DNA from: a bacterium
GTDB taxonomy: Bacteria > Zhuqueibacterota > Zhuqueibacteria > Thermofontimicrobiales > Thermofontimicrobiaceae
Direction of reading: 5' to 3'
Length of the DNA stretch: 6,189 nt
Assembly: GCA_025453735.1 (NCBI GenBank)
Contig: JALOPY010000421.1
Location: 1 to 6,189 of the forward strand
Shown here: one piece after another, positions 1 through 5,024 of the stretch
Layout of the letters: each line of letters begins with the position of its first letter
How positions within the stretch are numbered: position 1 is the stretch's first letter
Translations under genes and position numbers: made by a program
The notes under the pieces: model-generated
Told to the model about the DNA's origin: nothing
The model's input: only the letters and a program-made list of their open reading frames with translations
Databases searched by the model: none

Positions 1-1181
1 GTTCTGAAAAATCGCTTATCGTTCAAATAGGTCTTTCCATCTTGCATCGTAAGCACATAGTCAAAAACTTTTCCATTGTGAAATTTTAAACGCAACAGAG
101 CATTTTGTCCCTGGCTGCTGATCTCCCAGGTGCCATCGCCATTGCTGCTGCCACCGCTGTAGCCACTGGCGCCGCCGCCATCGACTCCCATCTGGCTGTC
201 ATCAAAAAAACGAAAATTCCCTTTCGCACAAAGATCAATGACGGTTTTCTGGGAGCCGCTGACATAAGAGCCATCAGTTCCACCGCCGCTGTAGTAGCTC
301 CACAGGTAGGTAAGCCTACAATTGTTCAACTTCTGCCTCCACTCATTAACGGCTGATGGCGTTTCTGGCTTGAAAAATTTTACGCTTTTGGCAATCGATC
401 GAGCATAGTTTTCATACAACTGACCAAACCTGGCAGACTCAGTGGCTACAATTATCGTTACTCCGCCGCCAGACGGGGCGAGCAATCCAATGGCATGAGC
501 CTTTGCCTGTTGCCATTGCACCAGTCCCTCAAAACTGACTTCGATTCCATTGTCACCAAATTGTTGTGCACTCCCCTTCATTTGAAGCTGAGTTCCATTC
601 TCATCAGCCAGTCCCTCTGCTGCCAAACTTTTTATGGCGTCCAGATTTTGATACTGGTGAGGGACGATCAAAATAATTCCCTGTTCTGAATTTGAACCCA
701 GCACATATCCTGCGTCAGTTTTCTGCGCAATCCACCCTGATGGGGGAACAAATTTAAAGCCGAAATACGGATCACCAACTTCTTCGCTATTCGCCTTTTG
801 TTTCGGCGCTGACGATGCTGAGGAAGTTTGTGCCACTGGCTGAGTTGCAACTGGTGAGGATGTTTGTCGTTGCAGCGTAAAGCTAAAACCATCAATTATC
901 AGATTCATATTGTTTCCCGCAAGCGCCCCATAAATTGGAAAATTTGCACCCTGATAAGCATAACTCCCCTGGATCGATTTGCCATCAGGACATTGAATTG
1001 CTACAGGAAATGTCATTTCATTCATTATAATCTTCCCTGTGTAATTGCCATTTTCACCATTTAAATAGATGGTTAAATTTTCATTGGAAAACGTTCCAGC
1101 CACGCTGCCGAATTGCTGCGCCATTAATCCTGTTACATTTATCAACAAAATGGCAATTATCAATAATGCTATTATTTTCAT
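1..1181 (-). CDS. Secreted protein of unknown function, 3' end cut by the window
   Basis: A continuous frame of 393 codons runs from an ATG at 1181 to the left edge without a stop. Residues 1-21 form a signal peptide (Lys2, a hydrophobic stretch, then LMA before QQ), so the product is exported. Residues 25-105 are beta-rich, in a pattern common in secreted small beta-barrel-like modules. Residues 106-135 are a Ser/Thr/Pro/Ala/Gln linker. Residues 138-270 (YFGFKFVPPSGW onward) form a second globular domain. Residues 275-393 are a C-terminal module with W294, C288 and C318, a Gly/Ser-rich stretch (335-350), TWEI and YLNDKRFF. Similar C-terminal modules occur in secreted proteins of Acidobacteria-like and FCB-like bacteria, with no function known to me. 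The start is set by AAGGAAGGA at 1195-1187, five bases from the ATG; an ATG at 1186 is followed at once by a stop. An Rrf2-type operator and extended -10 lie about 60 bp upstream. Confidence 0.85.
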   Translation of the reverse strand, partial: MKIIALLIIAILLINVTGLMAQQFGSVAGTFSNENLTIYLNGENGNYTGKIIMNEMTFPVAIQCPDGKSIQGSYAYQGANFPIYGALAGNNMNLIIDGFSFTLQRQTSSPVATQPVAQTSSASSAPKQKANSEEVGDPYFGFKFVPPSGWIAQKTDAGYVLGSNSEQGIILIVPHQYQNLDAIKSLAAEGLADENGTQLQMKGSAQQFGDNGIEVSFEGLVQWQQAKAHAIGLLAPSGGGVTIIVATESARFGQLYENYARSIAKSVKFFKPETPSAVNEWRQKLNNCRLTYLWSYYSGGGTDGSYVSGSQKTVIDLCAKGNFRFFDDSQMGVDGGGASGYSGGSSNGDGTWEISSQGQNALLRLKFHNGKVFDYVLTMQDGKTYLNDKRFFR

Positions 1182-1238
1182 TTCATTCCTTCCTTTGTCC
1201 CTTTAAAAAGTTAATCTTCCAAAACTATAACTTTCTTG

Positions 1239-1264
1239 TTTATACCAGACTAAATTGGTCTTAT
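1239..1264 (-). promoter_or_regulatory. Extended -10 promoter overlapped by an Rrf2/IscR-type operator
   Basis: On the minus strand TGGTATAAA (1247-1239) is an extended -10 box, predicting a start near 1232 and a leader of about 50 bases that carries the ribosome binding site of the secreted-protein gene. On the plus strand 1242-1264 reads ATACCAGACT, AAATT, GGTCTTAT. The central GACT-N5-GGTC resembles the GACT-RWWWY-AGTC core of E. coli IscR type 1 sites, with one mismatch. The site matches the one in front of the Rrf2 gene (3550-3572) at 18 of 23 positions, including the first nine bases and the placement over the -10 box. I infer repression by the Rrf2 protein encoded at 3111-3542. No good -35 is visible. 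Confidence 0.6.
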
Positions 1265-1310
1265 TTCTTATTAAAAAAATTTTCTTTCTTTCTATTTAGA
1301 ACCTTTGAAG

Positions 1311-1345
1311 AACGATTACCAAACTTTTTAAGTTTGGTAATCGTT
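1311..1345. repeat. 16-bp-stem hairpin, probably a member of a dispersed palindromic repeat
   Basis: A perfect inverted repeat has 16-bp arms at 1311-1326 and 1330-1345 and a three-base TTT loop. It lies 3' of the RNA ligase gene and upstream of the secreted-protein promoter. Neither strand has a T-run after the stem, so it is not a standard intrinsic terminator, though the stem could still protect or end the ligase message. The arm contains ATTACCAAACTTTT, which nearly repeats the ATTACCAACTTTT end of the large element at 3715-3844. That suggests a shared repeat family. Confidence 0.7.
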
Positions 1346-1383
1346 ACGCTATTACACAGTTACTAAATTACCTACTCACCCAA

Positions 1384-2394
1384 TCACTCTTCATATTTCA
1401 ACAGAAACTCAGGATTGACCACTTTAAAACTCAATCGTCCCAGCTCAGGGTCCTGGGCTTCGATAACAGGTCGGATCACAATCCCTTCCCGCGGAAGTTC
1501 AGGATTAAGCACGCTTTTCTCGTTCGATAATTCCACCAGTCCATTGACATCATCCTTGCCTAAAATATAATCATCTCGCAGGACTGGCACAGTTTCAAAA
1601 CCAGCTTGTTGAGCGAGTGAAATAAATTCTTCATAATTCAAATAAGCAAACCGATCAATATCAAAAATGCTATAGATCAGAACTTTGTGAGCCTGCAATT
1701 TGTATTTATTGCTCTGGATCTTTTGCCCCAGTATTTCGCCCTGGACAGCAATATCGCGATTAAGCTTCCTGAGCTTGCCTTCAATATCATGTTGCCTGGC
1801 GACCATCCAGTGGATATTCGTGTCGGTTTCCAGCAGCTCCAGATTTCTGGAGCAGACGCCAAACTCGCCATCATGGATAAAATACGTGGCGCTGGTGCCA
1901 TCTACTTTTTCAGTGATGTAGCAACGTTTGCCCACATTTTCAGGTCGGGTCAAAACATCAGGTACCGATTGGATGCGCATTTCATCGGTCTTGGGAATGA
2001 AGCCAGGAAATCCGCCCTTCACCTGACCGCTCATCATTACTGCTGGCGGCGGCTCATATTTCTGAACGCCAAGGATTTCACTAACGTCCAGCCCTTCTTT
2101 GATCTCAACCGCTTCCAATTCCTTGATCACATTGATCGGAAAAGCGATTCCCTGGGAAATTTGACCTCGAAGTTTGGCGGTTTTAATCCGGAACTTTCGG
2201 GGACGGAGAAATTCAAACTCGTGGCGTTCAGGCAAAACGCTATCGATTTCACAATACACACAGTAATCGCCGATCTTAAACTCCCCATTTTTTACAACCA
2301 ATTGCCAGCCTAAAACTGTAGCCTTTTCAATTTTATCCGCCTCAGGAATCGGCTCGAGATTTTTGATTTGTTGAATCGTGGCTAATTTTCTCAT
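1384..2394 (-). CDS. RNA ligase, DraRnl/DRB0094 (Rnl5) family
   Basis: The 336-residue product matches the DRB0094-type RNA ligases in length and order of parts (the Deinococcus radiodurans enzyme is about 340 residues). These are ATP-dependent, cytoplasmic enzymes that seal nicks with a 3'-OH RNA end, through enzyme-AMP and AppRNA intermediates. Residues 1-110 are the N-terminal OB-like module (RKLATIQQI, then KLRGQISQG). The nucleotidyltransferase domain follows: motif I EKVDGT with the adenylated lysine at K163, motif Ia SRN (182-184), motif III QGEILG (E220), motif IIIa YSIFDI (241-246), motif IV REGIVIR (E303), and motif V SFKVVN (K324). All are intact, so it should be active. AAAGGAG (2408-2402) lies seven bases before the ATG. 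A 135-bp gap separates it from the redoxin gene upstream on the same strand, so it may have its own promoter. Its neighbours suggest RNA repair under redox stress, which is inference. Confidence 0.92.
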   Translation of the reverse strand: MRKLATIQQIKNLEPIPEADKIEKATVLGWQLVVKNGEFKIGDYCVYCEIDSVLPERHEFEFLRPRKFRIKTAKLRGQISQGIAFPINVIKELEAVEIKEGLDVSEILGVQKYEPPPAVMMSGQVKGGFPGFIPKTDEMRIQSVPDVLTRPENVGKRCYITEKVDGTSATYFIHDGEFGVCSRNLELLETDTNIHWMVARQHDIEGKLRKLNRDIAVQGEILGQKIQSNKYKLQAHKVLIYSIFDIDRFAYLNYEEFISLAQQAGFETVPVLRDDYILGKDDVNGLVELSNEKSVLNPELPREGIVIRPVIEAQDPELGRLSFKVVNPEFLLKYEE

Positions 2395-2419
2395 TGTGTA
2401 ACTCCTTTCTGATATTTGG

Positions 2420-2526
2420 TCAGTAGTTGTTGGTGAGCGGTGAGTGGTATTAGTTGGTTTTAATTAATTCGATTTACAATTTAATCCAGGTCAACTATTC
2501 ACCACTAACCAATAACGACCACTCAC
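2420..2526. repeat. Degenerate GTGAGTGGT/ACCACTCAC low-complexity inverted repeat
   Basis: This gap between the redoxin and RNA ligase genes is built from degenerate GTGAGTGG/GTTAGTTGG-like words on its left (2420-2457) and their complements (CACCACTAACC, ACCACTCAC) on its right (2490-2526). The cleanest pair is nine bases, 2440-2448 against 2518-2526. A similar fragment (CTACTCACCC) lies at about 1372-1381, next to the ligase stop. No terminator with a T-run is visible here for the redoxin message. It looks like intergenic simple-sequence debris rather than a defined site. Confidence 0.5.
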
Positions 2527-2529
2527 TAA

Positions 2530-3087
2530 TTATTTTTTCCATTTAATATTACACCCAATACTCGGCTTTTGATTTTCATCAACAGGCTGACCCGCCAAAA
2601 TCGCATTCAGCGCCGCCCGAATATCTTTGCCTGTTACTGGAATATCATTGCTGGGTCTGGAATCGTCCATTTGCCCCCGATAGACGCATCTCAAATCTTT
2701 ATCGAAAATATAAAAATCAGGCGTACAGGCCGCACCATAGGCTCTGGCAATCGCCTGGGATTCATCGTAAAGATAGGGGAACGGATAGCCGAGCTGCTGC
2801 GCCACTGCTTTCATTTGTTCTGGCGAATCATCAGGATAATTTTCCACATCATTGGAGCTAATAGCGATGAATGAAATTCCTTTTGGAATATAATCATTGG
2901 CTAATTTCACCAATCCTGTTTGAACATGTTTGACGAACGGACAATGATTGCAAATGAACATGATCACGGTTGCCTGGTCATATCTTAATTGCTGAAGTGA
3001 TTTTTTCTCGCCAGAAACGGTATCGTGCAGATTAAAATCAGGAGCTTTCGTTCCCAACGGCATCATGTTTGATGGTGTCGCTGCCAT
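2530..3087 (-). CDS. Thioredoxin-fold redoxin (AhpC/TSA, peroxiredoxin-like family)
   Basis: The 185-residue product has a thioredoxin fold of the peroxiredoxin-like group. LGTKAPDFNL (11-20) opens the domain. The redox centre is CNHCPF, C46 and C49, following a hydrophobic beta strand. ISFIAISSND (71-80) is the second strand, and CTPDFYIFD (121-129) carries the cis-Pro loop with an additional cysteine. The tail PSIGCNIKWK adds C179, which is conserved in this family. There is no signal peptide, so it is cytoplasmic. Likely roles are thiol-disulfide exchange or peroxide reduction; the exact substrate is not known for the group. GGAGG (3097-3093) sits five bases before the ATG at 3087, favouring it over the Met codons at residues 8 and 9. 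The gene starts 23 bp after the Rrf2 stop, so the two form an operon and share the Rrf2 promoter and its operator. Confidence 0.9.
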   Translation of the reverse strand: MAATPSNMMPLGTKAPDFNLHDTVSGEKKSLQQLRYDQATVIMFICNHCPFVKHVQTGLVKLANDYIPKGISFIAISSNDVENYPDDSPEQMKAVAQQLGYPFPYLYDESQAIARAYGAACTPDFYIFDKDLRCVYRGQMDDSRPSNDIPVTGKDIRAALNAILAGQPVDENQKPSIGCNIKWKK

Positions 3088-3110
3088 TTGTTCCTCCGCT
3101 TAAATTTAGA

Positions 3111-3542
3111 TTATTTATTAACAGATGTTGAATAAGTTTTTTCAAAATCTTTTAAACTGATTTCATCCAATAATTTCACCAGTTTCGCTTGAATGCCTTC
3201 CATCGAATTTCGGATCAGGCAGTTTTTGCCCCGATCGCAAGTTTCTGGATCACCGCTGGCAATGCAATCGGTGAGTGAAATCGGACCTTCAATCGCGGTA
3301 ATGACCGAATAAATTTTAATTTTTTTCATTGATTGAGCCAGATAATAACCTCCCTTTACGCCTTGAACGGAAATAATTAAGCCGCTTTTTACCAGGCTTT
3401 GCAGGATCTTTCCCATCAGTTCCAGAGAAATACTAAATTTGTCCGATAGCTCCCTGGCTGTCGTTAATTCTCCGTTTGACTTTTTTGCGATATGAAGCAG
3501 TGCTATCAAAGCGTATTCAACTTTTTTGCTGAATTTCATCAT
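3111..3542 (-). CDS. Rrf2-family transcriptional regulator, probable Fe-S sensor
   Basis: From the ATG at 3542 the protein has 143 residues, the normal size for Rrf2/IscR/NsrR regulators. Residues 2-70 are the winged helix (KFSKKVEYALIAL; recognition region ISLELMGKILQSL; wing QGVKGGYYL). Residues 93-108 carry three cysteines, C93-x8-C102-x5-C108, in the loop that holds the 2Fe-2S or 4Fe-4S cluster in family members; the first spacing is wider than IscR's C-x5-C-x5-C. A dimer helix follows (109-130). The family senses Fe-S status, nitric oxide or redox change, and the ligand here is not determined. A TTG at 3560 extends the frame but lies upstream of the -10 box, so I reject it. ATG at 3539 is equally possible. 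No Shine-Dalgarno is present and the -10 ends only four bases before the ATG at 3542, so the message is probably leaderless. An operator in its own promoter implies autoregulation. Confidence 0.92.
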   Translation of the reverse strand: MMKFSKKVEYALIALLHIAKKSNGELTTARELSDKFSISLELMGKILQSLVKSGLIISVQGVKGGYYLAQSMKKIKIYSVITAIEGPISLTDCIASGDPETCDRGKNCLIRNSMEGIQAKLVKLLDEISLKDFEKTYSTSVNK

Positions 3543-3546
3543 CAAT

Positions 3547-3572
3547 ATTATACCAGACAAGAATAGTCGTAT
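3547..3572 (-). promoter_or_regulatory. Rrf2 gene promoter (extended -10) with overlapping autoregulatory operator
   Basis: TGGTATAAT at 3555-3547 on the minus strand is a near-perfect extended -10 element. Transcription should begin about seven bases on, at or next to the start codons at 3542 and 3539. On the plus strand 3550-3572 reads ATACCAGACA, AGAAT, AGTCGTAT: a GAC(A)-N5-AGTC core like IscR type 1 sites, overlapping the -10 box. A bound regulator would block polymerase, so the Rrf2-redoxin operon is probably self-repressed. The -35 position has no recognisable TTGACA. Confidence 0.65.
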
Positions 3573-3587
3573 TTATATTCAAAATAA

Positions 3588-3610
3588 AAATCATTTTTTT
3601 TCAATGATTT
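3588..3610. other. AT-rich 8-bp hairpin with a T-rich tail on the minus strand
   Basis: Arms AAATCATT (3588-3595) and AATGATTT (3603-3610) flank a seven-base loop. Read on the minus strand the second arm continues into TTATTTT, which resembles a weak intrinsic terminator. It could stop leftward transcripts starting near 3646 before they reach the Rrf2 gene. The stem has only two G-C pairs, so the case is weak. Confidence 0.3.
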
Positions 3611-3645
3611 CAAAGTCTAAAACGCCCTATTATTTATTTTGTTCC

Positions 3646-3672
3646 AAAATAGGACTGGGATAGTCCTATTTT
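3646..3672. promoter_or_regulatory. Perfect 11-5-11 palindrome, second Rrf2/IscR-type operator
   Basis: AAAATAGGACT (3646-3656), GGGAT, AGTCCTATTTT (3662-3672) is a perfect inverted repeat. Its centre is GACT-N5-AGTC, with the same half-site and spacing as the IscR type 1 core and as the two promoter operators in this window, although the outer ATA/TAT words sit closer to the core than in the IscR consensus. TATTTT on either strand could serve as a -10 box, so it may control a rightward transcript into the folded element and sigma gene, a second leftward transcript into the Rrf2 gene, or act as an upstream repressor anchor. It is not a terminator in form, since the 5-base loop and A/T outer arms lack a GC-rich stem. 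Confidence 0.65.
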
Positions 3673-3701
3673 ATTTTGAAATTTTTATTCAGGAAAGAGT
3701 T

Positions 3702-3857
3702 GGGAGCAATTCCCAAAAGTTGGTAACAACCGTTAAAACGGTTTAAAGAGTTTATTGGTTGCGCACAACAAACACCATGATAAATCATGGTGTTTGTCTC
3801 AAGGCGATTTGATTGGAAATATCAATGTCGCATTACCAACTTTTAGAATTTGGACCC
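3702..3857. other. Structured element: 12-bp closing stem with three internal hairpins (ncRNA or MITE-like)
   Basis: AAAAGTTGGTAA (3715-3726) and TTACCAACTTTT (3833-3844) are perfect complements and close a 106-base interior. With flanks the inverted ends extend imperfectly to 3702-3726/3833-3857 (about 20 of 25 matches). Inside are arm 1, AACCGT-TAAA-ACGGTT (3728-3743); arm 2, a 13-bp stem with the same TAAA loop (3768-3797); and arm 3 at about 3813-3831 and just before it, with GCGA/TCGC and TTGAT/ATCAA pairs abutting the closing stem. The left flank also forms TTGGGA-GCAAT-TCCCAA (3700-3716). A multibranch RNA fits this, as does a short transposon-derived repeat with terminal inverted repeats. 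I recognise no known riboswitch or RNA family. It lies 106-119 bp upstream of the sigma gene. Confidence 0.55.
3768..3797. other. 13-bp perfect hairpin (arm 2 of the structured element)
   Basis: ACAAACACCATGA (3768-3780) pairs perfectly with TCATGGTGTTTGT (3785-3797) around a TAAA loop. This is the most stable local fold in the divergent region. Neither strand has a T-run after it, so it is not a typical intrinsic terminator. Confidence 0.75.
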
Positions 3858-3948
3858 GGATGAGTTTTGATATTGACTTTCTTCTCTAAGTTTTCCAATT
3901 GATTTTTGGTTGAATTCAAAAAAAACTCAAATAATTTTCATTTTAATT

Positions 3949-3957
3949 TGTTATATT
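3949..3957 (+). promoter_or_regulatory. Extended -10 element of the ECF sigma gene
   Basis: TGTTATATT fits TGn-TATATT, ending five bases before the ATG at 3963. A start around 3963-3965 would give a leaderless message from 3963, or a 15-base leader for the ATG at 3978. No strong -35 is visible. It does not look like an ECF-type GGAAC promoter, so direct self-activation is not evident here. Confidence 0.45.
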
Positions 3958-3962
3958 AGTGT

Positions 3963-4553
3963 ATGGAACAGGACAAAATGAGAGCGACTGAAGCTTTGAA
4001 CGAACGCTGTCGCCAGGTTGATCATAATGCTTTTGATCAATTAATAAAAGAGCATGGCGCGCCGCTCTATAATTTCATTCTTTATATGACCAAAAGCAAA
4101 TCACTGGCCGACGATGTCTATCAGGAAACCTGGATCAGAGCGTATAATCATTTCGATGACTATCGAGAACAGGGGCAATTTAAATGCTGGCTGTTCAAAA
4201 TCGCTAACCATCAATGCCTGAATCACCTGCGTTTTCTCAGACGAGCCGTTGTCCCGTTGACTGAACTATTGAATGCTGATAACGAAACGGACATCATCGT
4301 CAACAGATCCAATCCCGATCCCAGTCCTGATGAGGAGCTGGAACGCAACGAAAGCTTGAAATGGGTTCGTAAACTTGCTCGTCAATTGCCCATCAAACAG
4401 CGCCAGGTTTTTTTCCTCAAAATGAATAGCGATTTGACATTCAAAGAGATATCCGTTATCCTGAACCGACCGTTAAATACGGTTTTGACGCAGATGCGGA
4501 CAGCACTGTTAACCATCAGAAAAAAACTAAAGGACATTTATAATGAAATGTAA
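3963..4553 (+). CDS. ECF (sigma-70 family, group 4) RNA polymerase sigma factor
   Basis: The 196-residue product has the two-domain ECF layout. Region 2 spans about 23-93: FDQLIKEHGAPLYNFI, then the core-binding and -10 recognition block LADDVYQETWIRAY (49-61) and CWLFKIANHQCLNHLR (75-90). A linker follows at 94-133. Region 4 spans about 134-190 (LPIKQRQVFFL; helix-turn-helix LTFKEISVILNRPLNTV; ending in RKKL) and binds the -35 element. It redirects RNA polymerase to a stress- or envelope-responsive gene set. The anti-sigma gene overlaps its end by 11 bases (ATG at 4543), the usual coupled sigma/anti-sigma layout. The ATG at 3963 has no Shine-Dalgarno; an ATG at 3978 (residue 6) has AGGA at 3970-3973 four bases upstream and is a good alternative start, costing only five residues outside region 2. 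Confidence 0.93.
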   Translation: MEQDKMRATEALNERCRQVDHNAFDQLIKEHGAPLYNFILYMTKSKSLADDVYQETWIRAYNHFDDYREQGQFKCWLFKIANHQCLNHLRFLRRAVVPLTELLNADNETDIIVNRSNPDPSPDEELERNESLKWVRKLARQLPIKQRQVFFLKMNSDLTFKEISVILNRPLNTVLTQMRTALLTIRKKLKDIYNEM

Positions 4554-5017
4554 TTTTGACAGGACCAAATTAATTTTATACCTATTCGATGAGCTTGCGC
4601 CAGTCGAACAAGAGGATATTCGATGAGCTTGCGCCAGTCGAACAAGAGGAAGCAAATGCCCATCTTAAATCCTGTGAGCATTGCGCATTAGAACTTGAGC
4701 AGATGAATTCCGTTCTTGATACCTGGCCATCCCAGCAGCAGATTGAACCCCCACTTCTTCAAGTTGCTATGAAGTTAGAAGAAAAAAGATCTGCTCACCA
4801 GCGTATGATAAAAAAGAGAGCTCGAAAGTTTTTGCCCGCTTTTGGATTTGCTGTTGCAGTTGCTATTGTTGCATTTTTAGGCTCCTGGTTTTTGGGGGAT
4901 AATAAAAAGTCAAACTTTTGGAGCTTAGAAAATAGCTGGGAAGGATCGTACCGTTATCATTTTGAAAGCATCGATCGTACCGTTGAGACAATTAAAAAAG
5001 ATAATTTTTTTAACTAA
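4543..5017 (+). pseudogene. Zinc-finger (ZAS/zf-HC2) anti-sigma factor, frameshifted by a 34-bp duplication
   Basis: The ATG at 4543 overlaps the sigma stop, giving 27 codons (MKCNFDRTKLILYLFDELAP onward) before a TGA at 4624. The rest of the protein continues in another frame to 5017. Removing one copy of the 34-bp duplication (475 minus 34 is 441 bases) yields 146 residues with C3, H29-x3-C33-x2-C36, the zinc-binding motif that clamps ECF sigma factors, then a membrane helix at 85-107 and a short outer tail of about 40 residues. A frame open from the ATG at 4589 encodes 142 residues with HLKSCEHC and the membrane helix, but it lacks the N-terminal helix and the C3 ligand and has no Shine-Dalgarno. 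As sequenced, the anti-sigma is probably absent or defective, leaving the sigma factor unrestrained. A sequencing or assembly error is the other explanation. Confidence 0.82.
4583..4650 (+). repeat. Perfect 34-bp tandem duplication inside the anti-sigma gene
   Basis: Copies at 4583-4616 and 4617-4650 are identical and directly adjacent (each begins TATTCGATGAGC and ends CAAGAGGA). Thirty-four is not a multiple of three, so the second copy shifts the frame and exposes a TGA at 4624. Each copy also contains an ATG (4589 and 4623), and the duplication brings the one at 4589 into the downstream anti-sigma frame. Such a direct repeat can be lost by slippage, restoring the gene. Confidence 0.97.
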
Positions 5018-5024
5018 TAACGTT

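Larger units (their letters stand above)
3543..3962. other. 420-bp divergent intergenic region
   Basis: No convincing coding frame is present between the leftward Rrf2 gene and the rightward sigma gene. From left to right it holds the Rrf2 promoter/operator, an AT-rich hairpin (3588-3610), a perfect 11-bp palindrome (3646-3672), a compact folded or MITE-like element (3702-3857), and the sigma promoter (3949-3957). Between 3858 and 3948 I see only AT-rich sequence without clear structure. Confidence 0.8.

Noticed and set aside
105..356. Plus-strand frame of 83 codons rich in Ala and Ile
   Set aside because: It is the antisense reading of the Gly/Ser-rich part of the secreted protein, whose frame is continuous across the region.
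1311..1345. Intrinsic terminator for the RNA ligase gene
   Set aside because: The stem is strong but neither strand shows a T-run after it, and the arm sequence recurs elsewhere, so a repeat is the better reading.
1687..2313. Plus-strand open frame of 208 codons
   Set aside because: It lies wholly antisense to the RNA ligase, whose motifs are all intact; it has no Shine-Dalgarno and no recognisable domain.
3543..3560. TTG start at 3560 for the Rrf2 gene
   Set aside because: It would place the extended -10 box inside the coding region, has no Shine-Dalgarno, and adds six residues not typical of the family; MKFSKKVEYAL is the usual N-terminus.
3768..3797. Bidirectional terminator between the divergent genes
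   Set aside because: There is no T-run on either side, and the genes point away from each other, so no message needs to end here; it is better read as an arm of the larger fold.
3702..3857. Known riboswitch (TPP, cobalamin or similar) or tRNA
   Set aside because: The conserved core words of those classes are absent, and there is no tRNA-like anticodon arm or T-loop sequence.
4623..4691. Stop-start overlap (ATGA at 4623) allowing reinitiation into the anti-sigma
   Set aside because: The ATG at 4623 is not in the anti-sigma frame; it reads about 22 codons into a TAG, so reinitiation there would not rescue the protein.
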